A DNA stretch of 64,000 nucleotides, taken from positions 3,804,018 through 3,868,017 of the forward strand of contig NZ_PZPL01000001.1 in assembly GCF_003044275.1 (NCBI RefSeq), read 5' to 3'. This DNA comes from Rathayibacter caricis DSM 15933. GTDB lineage: Bacteria > Actinomycetota > Actinomycetes > Actinomycetales > Microbacteriaceae. The notes beneath the pieces were generated by a model. It saw nothing but the letters and a program-made list of their open reading frames with translations. It was not told the origin of the DNA and ran no database searches. This document shows, in pieces, positions 17,640 through 27,697 of the stretch (positions within the stretch are counted from its first letter, which is position 1; each line of letters begins with the position of its first letter). A program made the position numbers and the translations under genes.

Positions 17640-19003
17640 CGGACGCCCCCCTCGCTCGCGAGCACGGAGTCGTCGACGGGTCCGCCCGTCGCGTGCAGCG
17701 TGGCCGTGACGAGCTCCGTCGGGATCGTCGCCGGCGGCTCGATCACCGGCTGCTCCCCGGTCTGCGAGCTGATGTTGCCGAGGGCGGCCAGCAGCGTGAC
17801 GCGCGGGATCGCCCCGAGCAGGCGTCCGCTCCCGTCGACGACCGCGACGGGCAGCTCCGTCTCGACGGCGGGCTCGATGATCTGGCTCAGCGCGGTGTCC
17901 GGAGCGACGGCGACGACGTCCGAGGTGACGACGGCCGAGAGGTCGACCTCGCTCCGGCGCACCTGCCCCATCACGTCGCGGTCGCGGACGGTTCCGACCA
18001 GTCGGCGTCCGGCGCCGACCACGAACGCCGCGGAGGTCTGCAGGTCGCGCATCCCGCGGAGCGCCGCGCGGGGCCCGGCGGCGAGGGTCACGACGGAGCG
18101 CGGCGGCTCCATCACGGCGGCGGCGGTCAGCACGCGCGCCCGATCGACGTCCTGGACGAACTGCGCGACGTAGTCGTTCGCCGGGTCGGTGAGGATCTCC
18201 TCCGGGGTGCCGATCTGGACGATGCGGCCGTCGCGCATGACGGCGATGCGGTCGCCGAGGAGCATCGCCTCGTTGAGGTCGTGGGTGATGAAGACGATCG
18301 TCTTCCCGAGCTCCTGTTGCAGCTCGATCAGCTGCTCCTGCATCTCGCGCCGGATGAGCGGATCGAGTGCCGAGAACGCCTCGTCCATCAGGACGATGCC
18401 CGTGTCGGCCGCGAGCGCGCGGGCGAGGCCGACGCGCTGGCGCATGCCTCCGGAGAGCTCGCCGGGCGTCGTGTCGTGCCAGCCGGCGAGTCCGGCGCGC
18501 TCGATCGCCAGCAGCGCGCGCTCGCGCCGCTGCTGAACGGGGACGCCCTGGATCTCGAGCGGGTAGGCGACGTTGTCGAGCACGGTGCGGTGCGGCAGCA
18601 GCGCGAAGTGCTGGAACACCATCGAGACGGACGAGCGGCGCACCCGCCGCAGCTCCCCCTCGGGCACTCCGGTGATGCTCGACCCGTCGATCAGGACCTC
18701 GCCCGCCGTCGGCTCCTGCAGGCCGTTGAGCATGCGGATCAGCGTGGACTTGCCGGAGCCCGAGAGCCCCATCACCACGAAGATCTCGCCGCGGCGCACG
18801 GCGAACGAGGCGTCGATCACCGCCGCGGTCCCGGAGGAGCCGAGGTCGTCCCGGTCGGCGCCCGCCCGCAGTCGCCTCACCGCCTCGTCGGGACGCCGTC
18901 CGAAGACCTTGAAGAGCCCTCTCGCCTCGAGGGCGGGAACGGCGAGGTCCTCGAGGACCACTCCGCCCGCGGGCTCGCTGATGTCGTTCTGGTTCTGCTG
19001 CAC
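17636..19003 (-). CDS. proV: Glycine betaine ABC transporter ATP-binding protein with CBS domains (ProV/OpuAA)
   Basis: The 455-residue ATPase energises betaine or other compatible-solute uptake. It has Walker A GLSGSGKSTLIRM, signature LSGGMRQRVGLARA, and Walker B IVLMDEAFSALD, preceded by the ProV-type insertion around RRPDEAVRRLRAGADRD. Residues about 300-430 hold a CBS pair, which in OpuA senses ionic strength. It is the first gene of a two-gene operon, and its TGA overlaps the start of the permease/binding-protein fusion. The protein is typical in length for ProV with two CBS motifs. Osmotic control is known for the family, but no osmotic promoter element can be read here. Confidence 0.94.
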   Translation of the reverse strand: MQQNQNDISEPAGGVVLEDLAVPALEARGLFKVFGRRPDEAVRRLRAGADRDDLGSSGTAAVIDASFAVRRGEIFVVMGLSGSGKSTLIRMLNGLQEPTAGEVLIDGSSITGVPEGELRRVRRSSVSMVFQHFALLPHRTVLDNVAYPLEIQGVPVQQRRERALLAIERAGLAGWHDTTPGELSGGMRQRVGLARALAADTGIVLMDEAFSALDPLIRREMQEQLIELQQELGKTIVFITHDLNEAMLLGDRIAVMRDGRIVQIGTPEEILTDPANDYVAQFVQDVDRARVLTAAAVMEPPRSVVTLAAGPRAALRGMRDLQTSAAFVVGAGRRLVGTVRDRDVMGQVRRSEVDLSAVVTSDVVAVAPDTALSQIIEPAVETELPVAVVDGSGRLLGAIPRVTLLAALGNISSQTGEQPVIEPPATIPTELVTATLHATGGPVDDSVLASEGGVR

Positions 19004-19429
19004 GTACGCTCCGTCGGGGCGCAGGACGGATCCCGCGCTCTCTCATCTCGTGGTGCCGGGTCGGGGCGCGTGGGACTCCCCGGAGCGGGCCTCCGCGTGC
19101 TGCCCGCCGCGCGACGCAGGCGGGGGATGGAGGCGTCCGGGGTGTGTCCGAGACGGCCTCGGGGCCGCCTCCGCTCCCGCTGACCGTACGCTCGCGGCTC
19201 TCCGTCACGGGGACGGGGCACGGGCGCGGACCGGTTCATCGGGGTCTCGAAGACCGCCGTCCACGGTAGCCGCGGAGCCCCGATCCGGCAAATGTCGGAC
19301 TAATGGAGGAGGGGTGTCAGCGGCCGCGCGCGTCCGCGTCGTCAGCGAGGAACCCCAGATCAGGGCTCATTACGCTTCGTTGCTCGATCGTTACCCGACC
19401 CTCCCTGGAGAACCGACCGGCAGTCCGGA
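19004..19429. other. Gene-free interval between the betaine operon and the phosphatase gene
   Basis: These 426 nt must contain the promoter of the betaine importer. I see no convincing ORF, RNA gene, repeat or strong hairpin in it; the frames that stay open are compositional. Confidence 0.5.
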
Positions 19430-20080
19430 TCAGGCCGTCGTGTCCCCCGACGGACCGGACGGAGCAGCGGCTCCCACTCCGCTCACCGGCTCGCCCTGCC
19501 ACGACTCGAGCACCCACTCCGAGCCGCCGCCCACGAGCACGACGACGCCGGTGTTGTCGAGCAGGTGATCGGCGATGAAGCGCGCGTCGAGGTCCTTCGA
19601 GCGCAGCCCCGCCCAGCAGCGGATCGCCGCCCCGTGGCTGACCAGCGCGACCGTGCCGTGCCCCGACGACTCCGCCTCCGCGACGACGGAGTCGTACCGC
19701 GCCGCGAACTCCTCGCCCGTCTCGCCCCCGGCGAGCCTCAGCCCGGTCTCGCCGCCGGCCCAGCGGAACACGGTGCCCATGTACTCCTCGACCGCGGCCT
19801 CGTCGCCGCGCATCTCGAGACCGGCGGCCGCGATCTCGCGGATCCCGTCGCGCTCGATCGGCTCGAGCCCCAGGGCCGCCGCGAGCGGCGCCGCCGTCTC
19901 CTGGGTCCGGCGCATCGTCGAGACGTAGAGCGCGCCGATGCCCTCACCGGCGAGCGTCTCGGGCAGCAGCTCCGCCTGGGTGCGTCCGAGCTCGGTCAAC
20001 CCGGGTCCGGGGATGCGGGTGTCGAGGAGCCCGGCGACGTTCGAGGGCGTCTGGCCGTGGCGGATGAGGAGCAGGCGCAT
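19430..20080 (-). CDS. Histidine phosphatase family protein
   Basis: The 216-residue protein begins at ATG 20080 with LLLIRHGQTPSNV, the phosphohistidine RHG motif of the phosphoglycerate-mutase-like superfamily. The second catalytic motif is TVALVSHGAAIRCW near residue 165. The catalytic Glu is probably in the segment EIAAAGLEMRG. It is likely a small cytoplasmic phosphatase; the substrate is unknown. A TACCGT box ends 6 nt before the ATG (20087-20092), so the mRNA is probably leaderless. It is divergent from the LacI regulator at 20195, with a 114 nt shared gap. Confidence 0.9.
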   Translation of the reverse strand: MRLLLIRHGQTPSNVAGLLDTRIPGPGLTELGRTQAELLPETLAGEGIGALYVSTMRRTQETAAPLAAALGLEPIERDGIREIAAAGLEMRGDEAAVEEYMGTVFRWAGGETGLRLAGGETGEEFAARYDSVVAEAESSGHGTVALVSHGAAIRCWAGLRSKDLDARFIADHLLDNTGVVVLVGGGSEWVLESWQGEPVSGVGAAAPSGPSGDTTA

Positions 20081-20194
20081 CCGTCCACGGTACCCGCCGC
20101 GCATCCAGGGAACCCCGGCCTCGGCCCAGGGCCACGGCTCCCGCCCCGCGCGCACCCCCTGTGCCAGAATGACCGGGACCGAAGGGACGCGCCT

Positions 20195-21238
20195 GTGCCG
20201 ACACGATCAGGACGCAGCTCCGGAGTGACCCTGCACGACGTCGCGCGAGAGGCCGGCGTCTCGCTCGCCACCGCCTCGCGATCGCTGAACGGCAGTCAGC
20301 GCAAGGTCGCCGAGGAGTACCGGGTCCGCGTGCTCGCGGCCGCCCAGCGCCTCGGCTATTCCCCCAACCTCTCGGCCCAGGCCGTCGCCAAGGGCTCGAC
20401 CAGCACGGTCGCCCTGATCGTCAGCGACATCGCCGACCCCTACTTCTCGACCATCGCCGCGGGCGTCGCGGGAGCGGCGGAGCAGCTCGGCCTCGTCGTC
20501 ACGATGGCCGTCACCGGCCGCGACTCCGCCCGCGAGCTCGCCATCGTGCGGGCCCTGCGCGGCGCGCGGCCGCGGGTGATGATCCTCGCGGGCAGCCGCT
20601 TCGCCGGCGAGGACGAGCGCGACGCGCTCATCGCCGAGCTCACCTCCTTCGAGGCCGCCGGCGGCCGCGTCGTGCTGATCAGCCAGGGCGGACTGCCGTT
20701 CCCGACCGTCGTGCTCGACAACCGCGCGGGTGCGCGAGCGCTGGCCGAGGCTCTCGTCGAGCAGGGCTACCGGCGCTTCGGAGTCGTGTCCGGCAGCCCC
20801 GCGATCCTCACGTCGCACGATCGCGTGCAGGGCTTCCGCGAGGGGCTCGAGGCGCACGGCATCGCCCTCGACGACGCGCTCGTGGTCGAGGCGCCCTTCT
20901 CGCGCGACGGCGGATTCGACGGCGCCACGAGGCTCCTCGCCGAGCACCGCGACGAGATCGACCTCGTCTTCGCCGTGAGCGACGTGATGGCGATGGGAGT
21001 CTCCTCCGCCCTGCGCGCGGCCGGGATCGAGCCCGGCGCCGACCTCGGCGTCGCGGGCTTCGACGACATCCCCACGGTGCGCGACGTGCACCCCGCGCTC
21101 ACGACCGTGGCCGTGCCGCTGCGCGAGCTGGGCGAGCGCTCCCTCGCCGTCGCGCTCGGCGACGACGACGCTCCCGCCGAGCCCGTCGCGACCTCGGTGG
21201 TCCTCCGCGCGAGCACTCCGGGGCCCCGAGCGACGTAA
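20195..21238 (+). CDS. LacI-family transcriptional regulator
   Basis: The 347-residue regulator starts at GTG 20195 with AAGGGA 8 nt upstream. The helix-turn-helix is VTLHDVAREAGVSLATASRS, the hinge LSAQAVAKGSTSTVAL, followed by a sugar-binding effector domain with DIADPYFSTIAAGVAGAAEQ and FDDIPTVRDVHPALTTV. It is full length for LacI/GalR proteins. It precedes a second LacI regulator and a multiple-monosaccharide importer on the same strand, so it may control that importer, but the ligand is unknown. Confidence 0.92.
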   Translation: MPTRSGRSSGVTLHDVAREAGVSLATASRSLNGSQRKVAEEYRVRVLAAAQRLGYSPNLSAQAVAKGSTSTVALIVSDIADPYFSTIAAGVAGAAEQLGLVVTMAVTGRDSARELAIVRALRGARPRVMILAGSRFAGEDERDALIAELTSFEAAGGRVVLISQGGLPFPTVVLDNRAGARALAEALVEQGYRRFGVVSGSPAILTSHDRVQGFREGLEAHGIALDDALVVEAPFSRDGGFDGATRLLAEHRDEIDLVFAVSDVMAMGVSSALRAAGIEPGADLGVAGFDDIPTVRDVHPALTTVAVPLRELGERSLAVALGDDDAPAEPVATSVVLRASTPGPRAT

Positions 21239-21342
21239 GGTGTGCTCACACGCGCCCGCGGACGGGCGGGTCCCGCGCTGACGCGGGCTCGGACGGTCCC
21301 TGCGACAGGGCGCCGCCGATCACAGAGAGCCACGGTGCCCCG

Positions 21343-22452
21343 ATGCCGGAAGACAAGCCCGCGCCCCGGGCTCCCAGCATCTACGACGTCGCGCGCGCCG
21401 CCGGAGTCTCGCACCAGACCGTCTCGCGCGTCCTGAACGACCACCCGAGCCTGCGCGCCGAGACCAAGCGCCGCGTCCTCGCAGTGATGGCCGACCTCGA
21501 CTACCGTCCCAACCTCGCCGCCCGCGCGCTGGTCACCAGCCGCACGCGCACCGTCGGCGTGCTCTCCTCGCAGAGCCTCCAGTACGGCCCGGCGTCGAGC
21601 ATCCAGGCGATCGAGGTCGCCGCGCGCGATGCCGGCTACCTCGTCGTCACCGCCAACGTCGACGGCACCGACGGCGAGTCGATCCAGGCCGGGATCCGCC
21701 ACCTGCTGAACCAGGCGGTCGAGGGTCTCGTGGTCATCGCGCCGCAGATCCGCGTGTTCGACATCCTCTCGGGAGCCGCGCTGCGGATCCCGCACGTGAC
21801 CCTGCAGACCTCGGACGACTCCCGCGACGACGCGCTCTACGTCGACCAGATGGCGGGGGCGCGCCTGGCCACCGCGCACCTGATCGACCTCGGGCACACC
21901 GAGATCGTGCACCTGGCCGGCCCGCAGGACTGGATCGAGGCGGAGGCGCGGATGCGCGGCTTCCTGGCCGAGCTCGACGACCGCGACATCGCGATGCGAC
22001 CGCCGCTCCTGGGCGACTGGAGCGCCGAGCGCGGCCACCGCGTAGGCCTGGAGCTCGCGCGGTTCCTCGACTTCACGGCCGTCTTCGCCGCGAACGACCA
22101 GATGGCGCTGGGCCTGCTGAGCGCCTTCCACGAGCGCGGAATCCGGGTGCCCGAGGACGTCAGCGTGATCGGCTACGACGACATCCCCGAGGCCGCGTTC
22201 TACTGGCCGCCGCTGACGAGCGTCCGCCAGGACTTCGCCGAGCTCGGCCGCCGCTGCATGGCGACGCTGCTCAGCCTGATCGAGGGCGAGCGGCCGGAGC
22301 CGGCGCCGCCGATCGAGCCGCAGCTCGTCGTCCGCGGGTCCACCGCGGTGCCCCGCACCCTGCGCCCGGTAGGCGTCGCGGAGCGTCCGTCACCGCGCGC
22401 CGTTACCGAGTCGCAACTTTCCCGGTGGCACGAAAGCGATCCACGGGTCTAG
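21343..22452 (+). CDS. LacI-family transcriptional regulator, probable regulator of the downstream monosaccharide importer
   Basis: The 369-residue protein has the LacI helix-turn-helix [20 protein letters not shown], hinge [16 protein letters not shown], and an effector domain with [13 protein letters not shown] and [20 protein letters not shown]. Its C-terminus has an extended basic tail of about 30 residues. The gene ends only 96 nt before the ChvE-type binding-protein gene, and the gap contains a tandem operator (22463-22488), which makes it the best candidate regulator. The ligand is unknown. Confidence 0.92.
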   Translation: MPEDKPAPRAPSIYDVARAAGVSHQTVSRVLNDHPSLRAETKRRVLAVMADLDYRPNLAARALVTSRTRTVGVLSSQSLQYGPASSIQAIEVAARDAGYLVVTANVDGTDGESIQAGIRHLLNQAVEGLVVIAPQIRVFDILSGAALRIPHVTLQTSDDSRDDALYVDQMAGARLATAHLIDLGHTEIVHLAGPQDWIEAEARMRGFLAELDDRDIAMRPPLLGDWSAERGHRVGLELARFLDFTAVFAANDQMALGLLSAFHERGIRVPEDVSVIGYDDIPEAAFYWPPLTSVRQDFAELGRRCMATLLSLIEGERPEPAPPIEPQLVVRGSTAVPRTLRPVGVAERPSPRAVTESQLSRWHESDPRV

Positions 22453-22462
22453 CATCACTCCA

Positions 22463-22488
22463 TGTGATCGCTCACATGAGCGCTCACA
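22463..22488. promoter_or_regulatory. Tandem LacI-type operators before the monosaccharide importer
   Basis: TGTGATCGCTCACA (22463-22476) is followed at once by TGAGCGCTCA (22477-22486, perfect palindrome, then CA). The two sites repeat with a 12-13 nt period, 60-85 nt before the binding-protein start. Sequence class differs from the XylR sites. Confidence 0.6.
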
Positions 22489-22547
22489 TCCCCGCCCCGC
22501 AACCGGGAGCGGCCCCTCCCACTGCATTCAATGACGAAGGAATCACA

Positions 22548-23678
22548 GTGACCACTATGAAGCGCTCCCTCCTCGCCGGCCTCGCCGGCGGAGCGATGAT
22601 CCTCTCCCTCGCAGCCTGCTCCAGCGGCGGCGACTCGGGCAGCGGCGACGGCGGCGGCGAAGGCGGACTGGTCGGCGTCGCGATGCCGACGAAGTCCTCC
22701 GAGCGCTGGATCGCCGACGGCGACAACGTCAAGTCGCAGCTCGAGGAGGCCGGCTACGAGGTCGACCTGCAGTACGCCGAGGACGACATCCCCACCCAGG
22801 TCTCGCAGCTCGAGAACATGATCACCAAGGGCGCCAAGGCCCTGATCATCGCCTCGATCGACGGCACCACCCTCACGAGCGTGCTCGAGGAGGCGGCCGC
22901 GAACGACATCCCGGTCATCGCCTACGACCGCCTCATCCGCGACTCGGCCAACGTCGACTACTACGCGACCTTCGACAACTACAAGGTCGGCGTGCAGCAG
23001 GCCACCTCGCTCCTCGCGGGCCTCGGCCTGACCGACCTGACCGGAGCCCCCGCCGCCGACGCGCCGGCCGGCCCGTTCAACATCGAGCTGTTCGCCGGAA
23101 GCCCCGACGACAACAACGCCACGTTCTTCTTCAACGGCGCGATGGACACCCTCAAGCCCTTCATGGACGACGGAACCCTCGTCGTCAAGAGCGACGAGAC
23201 CGAGTTCACCACCGTCGCCACGCTGCGCTGGGACCCCGAGGTCGCCCAGAGCCGCATGGAGGACATCCTGACCAAGTCGTACTCCGACGGATCCCAGGTC
23301 CAGGGCGTCCTCTCGCCCTACGACGGCCTCAGCCGCGGCATCATCTCGGCCCTGACCGACGCCGGCTACACCGTCGGAACCGACTTCCCGATCATCACCG
23401 GCCAGGACGCCGAGCTCGACTCGGTCAAGGCGATCATCTCCGGTGAGCAGTACGCGACCATCTACAAGGACACCCGCGAGCTCGCGGCCGAGGCCGTCAC
23501 CATGGCGCAGGCCGTCCTCGAGGGCACCGAGCCCGAGGTCAACGACACCGAGACCTACGACAACGGCGAGAAGGTCGTCCCGTCGTACCTCCTCGAGCCC
23601 GTCATCGTGACCAAGGACGACATCGAGTCGGTCCTGGTCGACGGCGGCTACTACACCGACGCCGAAATCAACGGTTAA
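22548..23678 (+). CDS. chvE: Multiple-monosaccharide ABC transporter substrate-binding lipoprotein (ChvE type)
   Basis: The 376-residue protein is exported and lipid-anchored: [12 protein letters not shown], a hydrophobic stretch and lipobox LAAC, then a Gly/Ser linker. The mature type-1 periplasmic-binding fold has [20 protein letters not shown] and [20 protein letters not shown], hallmarks of the ChvE/xylose/multiple-sugar group. I use GTG 22548, because AAGGAA lies 7 nt before it; ATG 22557 is the alternative. It heads an operon with a duplicated-domain ATPase and a permease, but 342 nt with several hairpins separate it from them. Substrates of relatives include xylose, arabinose, galactose and glucose. 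Confidence 0.93.
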   Translation: MTTMKRSLLAGLAGGAMILSLAACSSGGDSGSGDGGGEGGLVGVAMPTKSSERWIADGDNVKSQLEEAGYEVDLQYAEDDIPTQVSQLENMITKGAKALIIASIDGTTLTSVLEEAAANDIPVIAYDRLIRDSANVDYYATFDNYKVGVQQATSLLAGLGLTDLTGAPAADAPAGPFNIELFAGSPDDNNATFFFNGAMDTLKPFMDDGTLVVKSDETEFTTVATLRWDPEVAQSRMEDILTKSYSDGSQVQGVLSPYDGLSRGIISALTDAGYTVGTDFPIITGQDAELDSVKAIISGEQYATIYKDTRELAAEAVTMAQAVLEGTEPEVNDTETYDNGEKVVPSYLLEPVIVTKDDIESVLVDGGYYTDAEING

Positions 23679-23720
23679 TCGCGAACCTCGGTGGGGTGAT
23701 CTGCGGCGCTGTCGTCGGGC

Positions 23721-24001
23721 GCGATGGTTCCACCATCGCTTCCTCCTCCGCCTTGCAGCTCACCCCACCGAGAACCGCGACCGCCCTCCAGGAGGAGGAG
23801 CTCCGCGACAGCCCTCCCGAGGAGGAGCCGCCGCGGATGCCCTCCTGAGGAGGAGCCGTTGCGTCACTCCTCTTAACAAAGAGGAGCGGAAGCGAGCGAG
23901 GCCTCCCCGAGGGGCCGTGACCGGATCGGCGCCCGAGAAGGTGCGGGTCGCGAGTCGGTACTGAACGATCCGAGCCGGGTCCCCGAGAGGGGGCCCGGCT
24001 C
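23721..24001 (+). promoter_or_regulatory. Chain of intercistronic hairpins between binding-protein and ATPase genes
   Basis: Six stems follow one another: GCGATGGT/ACCATCGC (23721-23739); three CCTCC-GGAGG stems at 23785-23795, 23813-23825 and 23841-23853; CTCCTCTT-AACA-AAGAGGAG (23867-23886); and GAGCCGGGTCCCC-GAGA-GGGGGCCCGGCTC (23972-24001). The last is very stable and ends 20 nt before the ATPase start. The region probably stabilises the binding-protein mRNA and dampens downstream expression. No ORF is supported in this gap. Confidence 0.7.
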
Positions 24002-24020
24002 CCTGAAGGAGTGAGGCGTA

Positions 24021-25550
24021 GTGAGCACCAACATTCTCGAGATGCGCGGGATCACCAAGACGTTCCCGGGTGTCAAAGCGCTGCAGGACGTGACCCTGAA
24101 CGCCGCGCGCGGCGAGGTGCACGCGATCTGCGGCGAGAACGGCGCCGGCAAGTCGACGCTGATGAAGGTCCTGTCCGGGGTCTACCCGCACGGCACCTAC
24201 GAGGGCGACATCGTCTTCGAGGGCGACGTGATGCAGTTCGGCAGCATCCGCGACTCGGAGGCCAAGGGCATCGTCATCATCCACCAGGAGCTGGCCCTCA
24301 GCCCCTACCTCTCGATCGCCGAGAACATCTTCCTCGGCAACGAGGTCCGCGGATTCGCGGGGCTGATCGACTGGAACAAGACCAACCAGGAGGCGGCCGC
24401 GCTGCTCGCCCGGGTGGGTCTGAAGGAGAACCCCACGACGAAGATCCAGGAGATCGGAGTCGGCAAGCAGCAGCTCGTCGAGATCGCCAAGGCGCTCTCC
24501 AAGCGGGTCAAGCTGCTCATCCTCGACGAGCCCACCGCGGCGCTCAACGACGAGGACTCGGACCACCTGCTCGACCTGATCCTGCACCTCAAGGAGCAGG
24601 GCATCACGTCGCTGATCATCAGCCACAAGCTGAACGAGATCAAGAAGATCGCGGACACCGTGACGGTCATCCGCGACGGCAAGACGATCGAGACGATCGC
24701 TCACGACGACGTGACCGAGGACCGGATCATCAAGGACATGGTCGGCCGCGACCTCGACCACCGCTACCCGGACCACACCCCGCACATCGGCGAGGAGATC
24801 CTCCGCGTCGTGGACTGGACCGCCCACCACCCGCAGGACCCGACTCGCGTCATGGTCGACAAAGTGAACCTCACGGTGCACCGCGGCGAGATCGTCGGCA
24901 TCGCCGGACTCATGGGCGCGGGTCGCACCGAGTTCGCGATGAGCCTCTTCGGCCGCTCTTACGGCAGCCGGATCTCGGGCCAGGTCTTCAAGGCCGGCAA
25001 GGAGATCAAGATGCGCAACGTGTCGGAGGCGATCGCCCACGGGCTCGCCTACGCCACGGAGGACCGCAAGCACTACGGCCTCAACCTCATCGACGACATC
25101 AAGCGGAACATCTCGCTCGCCTCGCTCGAGAAGGTGTCGAAGGGCGGACTCGTCGACGACAACCGCGAGTTCGAGGTCGCGAACGAGTACCGCGGCAGCA
25201 TGAACATCAAGTCGCCGACCGTGCTCGCCAAGACCGGCAAGCTCTCGGGCGGCAACCAGCAGAAGGTCGTCCTGTCGAAGTGGATCTACTCCGACCCCGA
25301 CGTCCTGATCCTCGACGAGCCCACCCGCGGCATCGACGTGGGAGCGAAGTACGAGATCTACACCATCATCAACAAGCTCGCGGCGGCGGGTAAGGGGATC
25401 ATCGTCATCTCCTCCGAGCTCCCCGAGCTGCTCGGCATCTGCGACCGCGTGTACGCGCTGTCGGAGGGCCGGATCACGGGCGAGCTGCCCATCGCCGAGG
25501 CGACCCCCGAGGCGGTCCTCACCCTCATGACCCAGGAGAAGCAACGATGA
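24021..25550 (+). CDS. gguA: Multiple-monosaccharide ABC transporter ATP-binding protein (GguA/MmsA type)
   Basis: The 509-residue protein contains two ABC modules. The first has [16 protein letters not shown], a degenerate signature around [14 protein letters not shown], and [13 protein letters not shown]; the second lacks a good Walker A but has signature [14 protein letters not shown] and [11 protein letters not shown]. This asymmetry is normal for RbsA/XylG-type ATPases. The start is a GTG with AAGGAG about 11 nt ahead. Its TGA overlaps the permease ATG. It powers uptake of sugars delivered by the ChvE-type lipoprotein. Confidence 0.95.
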   Translation: MSTNILEMRGITKTFPGVKALQDVTLNAARGEVHAICGENGAGKSTLMKVLSGVYPHGTYEGDIVFEGDVMQFGSIRDSEAKGIVIIHQELALSPYLSIAENIFLGNEVRGFAGLIDWNKTNQEAAALLARVGLKENPTTKIQEIGVGKQQLVEIAKALSKRVKLLILDEPTAALNDEDSDHLLDLILHLKEQGITSLIISHKLNEIKKIADTVTVIRDGKTIETIAHDDVTEDRIIKDMVGRDLDHRYPDHTPHIGEEILRVVDWTAHHPQDPTRVMVDKVNLTVHRGEIVGIAGLMGAGRTEFAMSLFGRSYGSRISGQVFKAGKEIKMRNVSEAIAHGLAYATEDRKHYGLNLIDDIKRNISLASLEKVSKGGLVDDNREFEVANEYRGSMNIKSPTVLAKTGKLSGGNQQKVVLSKWIYSDPDVLILDEPTRGIDVGAKYEIYTIINKLAAAGKGIIVISSELPELLGICDRVYALSEGRITGELPIAEATPEAVLTLMTQEKQR

Positions 25551-26782
25551 CCGATCTGCAGAACACCCCGCCCACGGCGGCGGGCGCGCAGGTGAACCCC
25601 ACCGAGAACGCTTTCACGAAGCGCCTCAGCCACGTGCTGGGCGACCTCGGCAAGAACGGCATCTTCATCGCCCTCATCGTGGTGGTGCTGCTGTTCCAGA
25701 TCATGACCGAGGGGATCCTGCTGCGCCCGCAGAACATCTCCAACCTGATCGTCCAGAACGGCTACATCCTGATCCTCGCCATCGGCATGGTGATGGTCAT
25801 CGTGGCCGGGCACATCGACCTCTCGGTCGGCTCGGTCGCCGCGTTCGTCGGAGCCGTCTCGGGCGTCTTCGCGGTCACCATGGGTCTCCCGTGGTGGCTG
25901 TCGATCATCCTGTCGCTCGGCATCGGCGCCCTCGTCGGCGCCTGGCAGGGCTTCTGGATCGCGTACGTCGGCATACCCGCGTTCATCGTGACGTTGGCGG
26001 GCATGCTGATCTTCCGCGGCCTCGCGCTCGTCGTCCTCGGCAACGCGAACATCGGCTCGTTCCCGATCGAGTACCGCGCGCTGGGCAACGGCTTCCTCAC
26101 CGACCTGTTCGGCGAGACCGCGCTCGACCCGCTGTCGCTCGGAGTCGGCGCGCTCGCGATCATCGCGTTCACCGTGCAGTCGCTGCGCACCCGCCGCGGC
26201 CGCCAGAAGTACAACCAGAGCGTCGAGCCGGGCGTCTGGTTCGTCACCAAGCTCGTCCTCGTCGCGCTCGTGATCGGCGCCTTCGCCTTCGCGCTCTCCA
26301 CCTTCAAGGGCATCCCGGTGACCCTGATCGTGCTGGCCGTGCTCGTGCTGGTCTACGGCGTCGTGATGAACCGCTCGGTCTTCGGCCGCCACGTCTACGC
26401 GATCGGCGGCAACCTGCACGCCGCGGAGCTGTCGGGCATCAAGACCCGCAACGTGACCTTCTGGCTGTTCGTCAACATGGGCGTCCTCGCCGCCCTCGCC
26501 GGACTCGTCTTCACCGCCCGCCTGAACCTCGCCGGCCCGAAGGCCGGAGACGGCTTCGAGCTCGAGGCCATCTCGGCCGCCTTCATCGGCGGCGCGGCGG
26601 TCCAGGGCGGCGTCGGCACCATCGGCGGCGCGATCCTCGGTGGTCTGATCATCGGCGTCCTGAACAACGGCATGTCGATCATGGGCATCGGCATCGAGTG
26701 GCAGCAGGCGGTCAAGGGCCTCGTGCTCCTGCTCGCGGTCGCCTTCGACGTCTACAACAAGCGCCGCGCAGGCGGACGCTGA
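25547..26782 (+). CDS. gguB: Multiple-monosaccharide ABC transporter permease (GguB/MmsB type)
   Basis: The 411-residue protein belongs to the RbsC/XylH permease family, with about ten hydrophobic helices and the conserved [20 protein letters not shown] and [20 protein letters not shown] segments. It overlaps the ATPase gene by ATGA. About 40 extra residues around [16 protein letters not shown] lie in a cytoplasmic loop, as in GguB relatives. It completes the importer encoded from 22548. Confidence 0.95.
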   Translation: MTDLQNTPPTAAGAQVNPTENAFTKRLSHVLGDLGKNGIFIALIVVVLLFQIMTEGILLRPQNISNLIVQNGYILILAIGMVMVIVAGHIDLSVGSVAAFVGAVSGVFAVTMGLPWWLSIILSLGIGALVGAWQGFWIAYVGIPAFIVTLAGMLIFRGLALVVLGNANIGSFPIEYRALGNGFLTDLFGETALDPLSLGVGALAIIAFTVQSLRTRRGRQKYNQSVEPGVWFVTKLVLVALVIGAFAFALSTFKGIPVTLIVLAVLVLVYGVVMNRSVFGRHVYAIGGNLHAAELSGIKTRNVTFWLFVNMGVLAALAGLVFTARLNLAGPKAGDGFELEAISAAFIGGAAVQGGVGTIGGAILGGLIIGVLNNGMSIMGIGIEWQQAVKGLVLLLAVAFDVYNKRRAGGR

Positions 26783-26792
26783 TCGGAGTCCC

Positions 26793-27422
26793 GTGCCCGA
26801 CTGGTCGCGGTTCCTCCCGCTGAGCGCTCGGCCCGACGTCGACGAGTCGGGGGTCAGCAACGACTGGCGCCCGCTCGTCGCCGATCGACTCGATCGCCTC
26901 GCGGTACTGGCCGCCTCCCCCTCCTTCCTGGAGGAGGAGGCGGCCGGTGCCGTCTCCGCCCCCTCCACCCCTCCTCCCTCCGCCGCCGCCGTGCTCGGCG
27001 AGCTCGTGGTGCGGCTCTCGAGCAGCACCGGCCAGCGCCTCGCCACCCGCGTCGGCGCCAGGGAGGCGGGCTCCCCTCCCCCGGCCGAGGAGATCCCCGG
27101 CGCTCTCACGGCGCTCGCCTCGGCCCGGCGCTCCGGCTCCGGGTCCCGCGGCGTGGCCGACCTGGTCGACGTCGTCCGGGTCGAGCTGAGCCTCGTCACC
27201 GGAGTCGACCTGCCGCCCCGCGTCTCGGGTGCGATCGCGATGGAGCGGATGCAGCGCGCGCCGCTCCCGATCCGCGCCGCGCTCCGCGGCCGCTCCCTCG
27301 TCGCGACGGACGCCGGCTGGGAGCTGGGCCTCGGCCCGGCCGTCCGCGCGCCGGCCGAGGTGCTGCTGCGCTTCCTCCTCGGGCTCGGCCCGTTCCCGGA
27401 CGCGCCGCCCGCCGACGCGTAG
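26793..27422 (+). CDS. Hypothetical protein in the monosaccharide importer operon
   Basis: The 209-residue protein begins with a GTG only 10 nt after the permease stop. It is Ala/Leu/Arg-rich with no signal peptide or membrane helix, and I do not recognise a domain. The central part (about 60-110) is Ser/Pro-rich, and the C-terminal half may be alpha-helical. The reading frame is free of stops and in the operon direction, which supports it as a gene, but in DNA of this GC content an open frame is weak evidence. A role in sugar metabolism is not shown. Confidence 0.6.
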   Translation: MPDWSRFLPLSARPDVDESGVSNDWRPLVADRLDRLAVLAASPSFLEEEAAGAVSAPSTPPPSAAAVLGELVVRLSSSTGQRLATRVGAREAGSPPPAEEIPGALTALASARRSGSGSRGVADLVDVVRVELSLVTGVDLPPRVSGAIAMERMQRAPLPIRAALRGRSLVATDAGWELGLGPAVRAPAEVLLRFLLGLGPFPDAPPADA

Positions 27423-27458
27423 GGCGGAGCCGTCCGCCCCCGCTGCGAACTCCCCCGT

Positions 27459-27622
27459 ACGAACTGCAGGCCTCCGCACGATCTGCAGGCCCGCGCACGA
27501 TCTGCAGGGCCGTGCACGATCTGCAGGGCACTGTGCGATCTGCAGGGGATGTGCACCCGGCGCGACGGCAGCAGGCGGAGGAATCCGCTTGCCGGCCCGG
27601 ATCCCCTGCGAATCGTGCACCG
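27459..27622. repeat. Third GATCTGCAGG composite repeat array
   Basis: Five forward cores (ACTGCAGG, then four GATCTGCAGG at a roughly 19 nt period) are followed by a spacer of about 50 nt and a reverse copy GGATCCCCTGCGAATCGTGC. The spacer resembles those at 533-897 (it includes GGAGGAATCCGCTTGCC). It sits between a hypothetical gene and the serine hydrolase gene. Confidence 0.8.
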
Positions 27623-27685
27623 GCCGCTCCGAGCCCGCACACCGCCGACCTCCGGCCCGGAGACCAGGACGTCGGACAGCGCCCG

Positions 27686-27691
27686 TAGCAT
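27686..27691 (+). promoter_or_regulatory. Putative -10 box TAGCAT of a leaderless transcript
   Basis: TAGCAT ends 6 nt before the ATG at 27698 and no Shine-Dalgarno sequence is present. Transcription would start at or next to the start codon. Confidence 0.5.
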
Positions 27692-27697
27692 CGGGGC

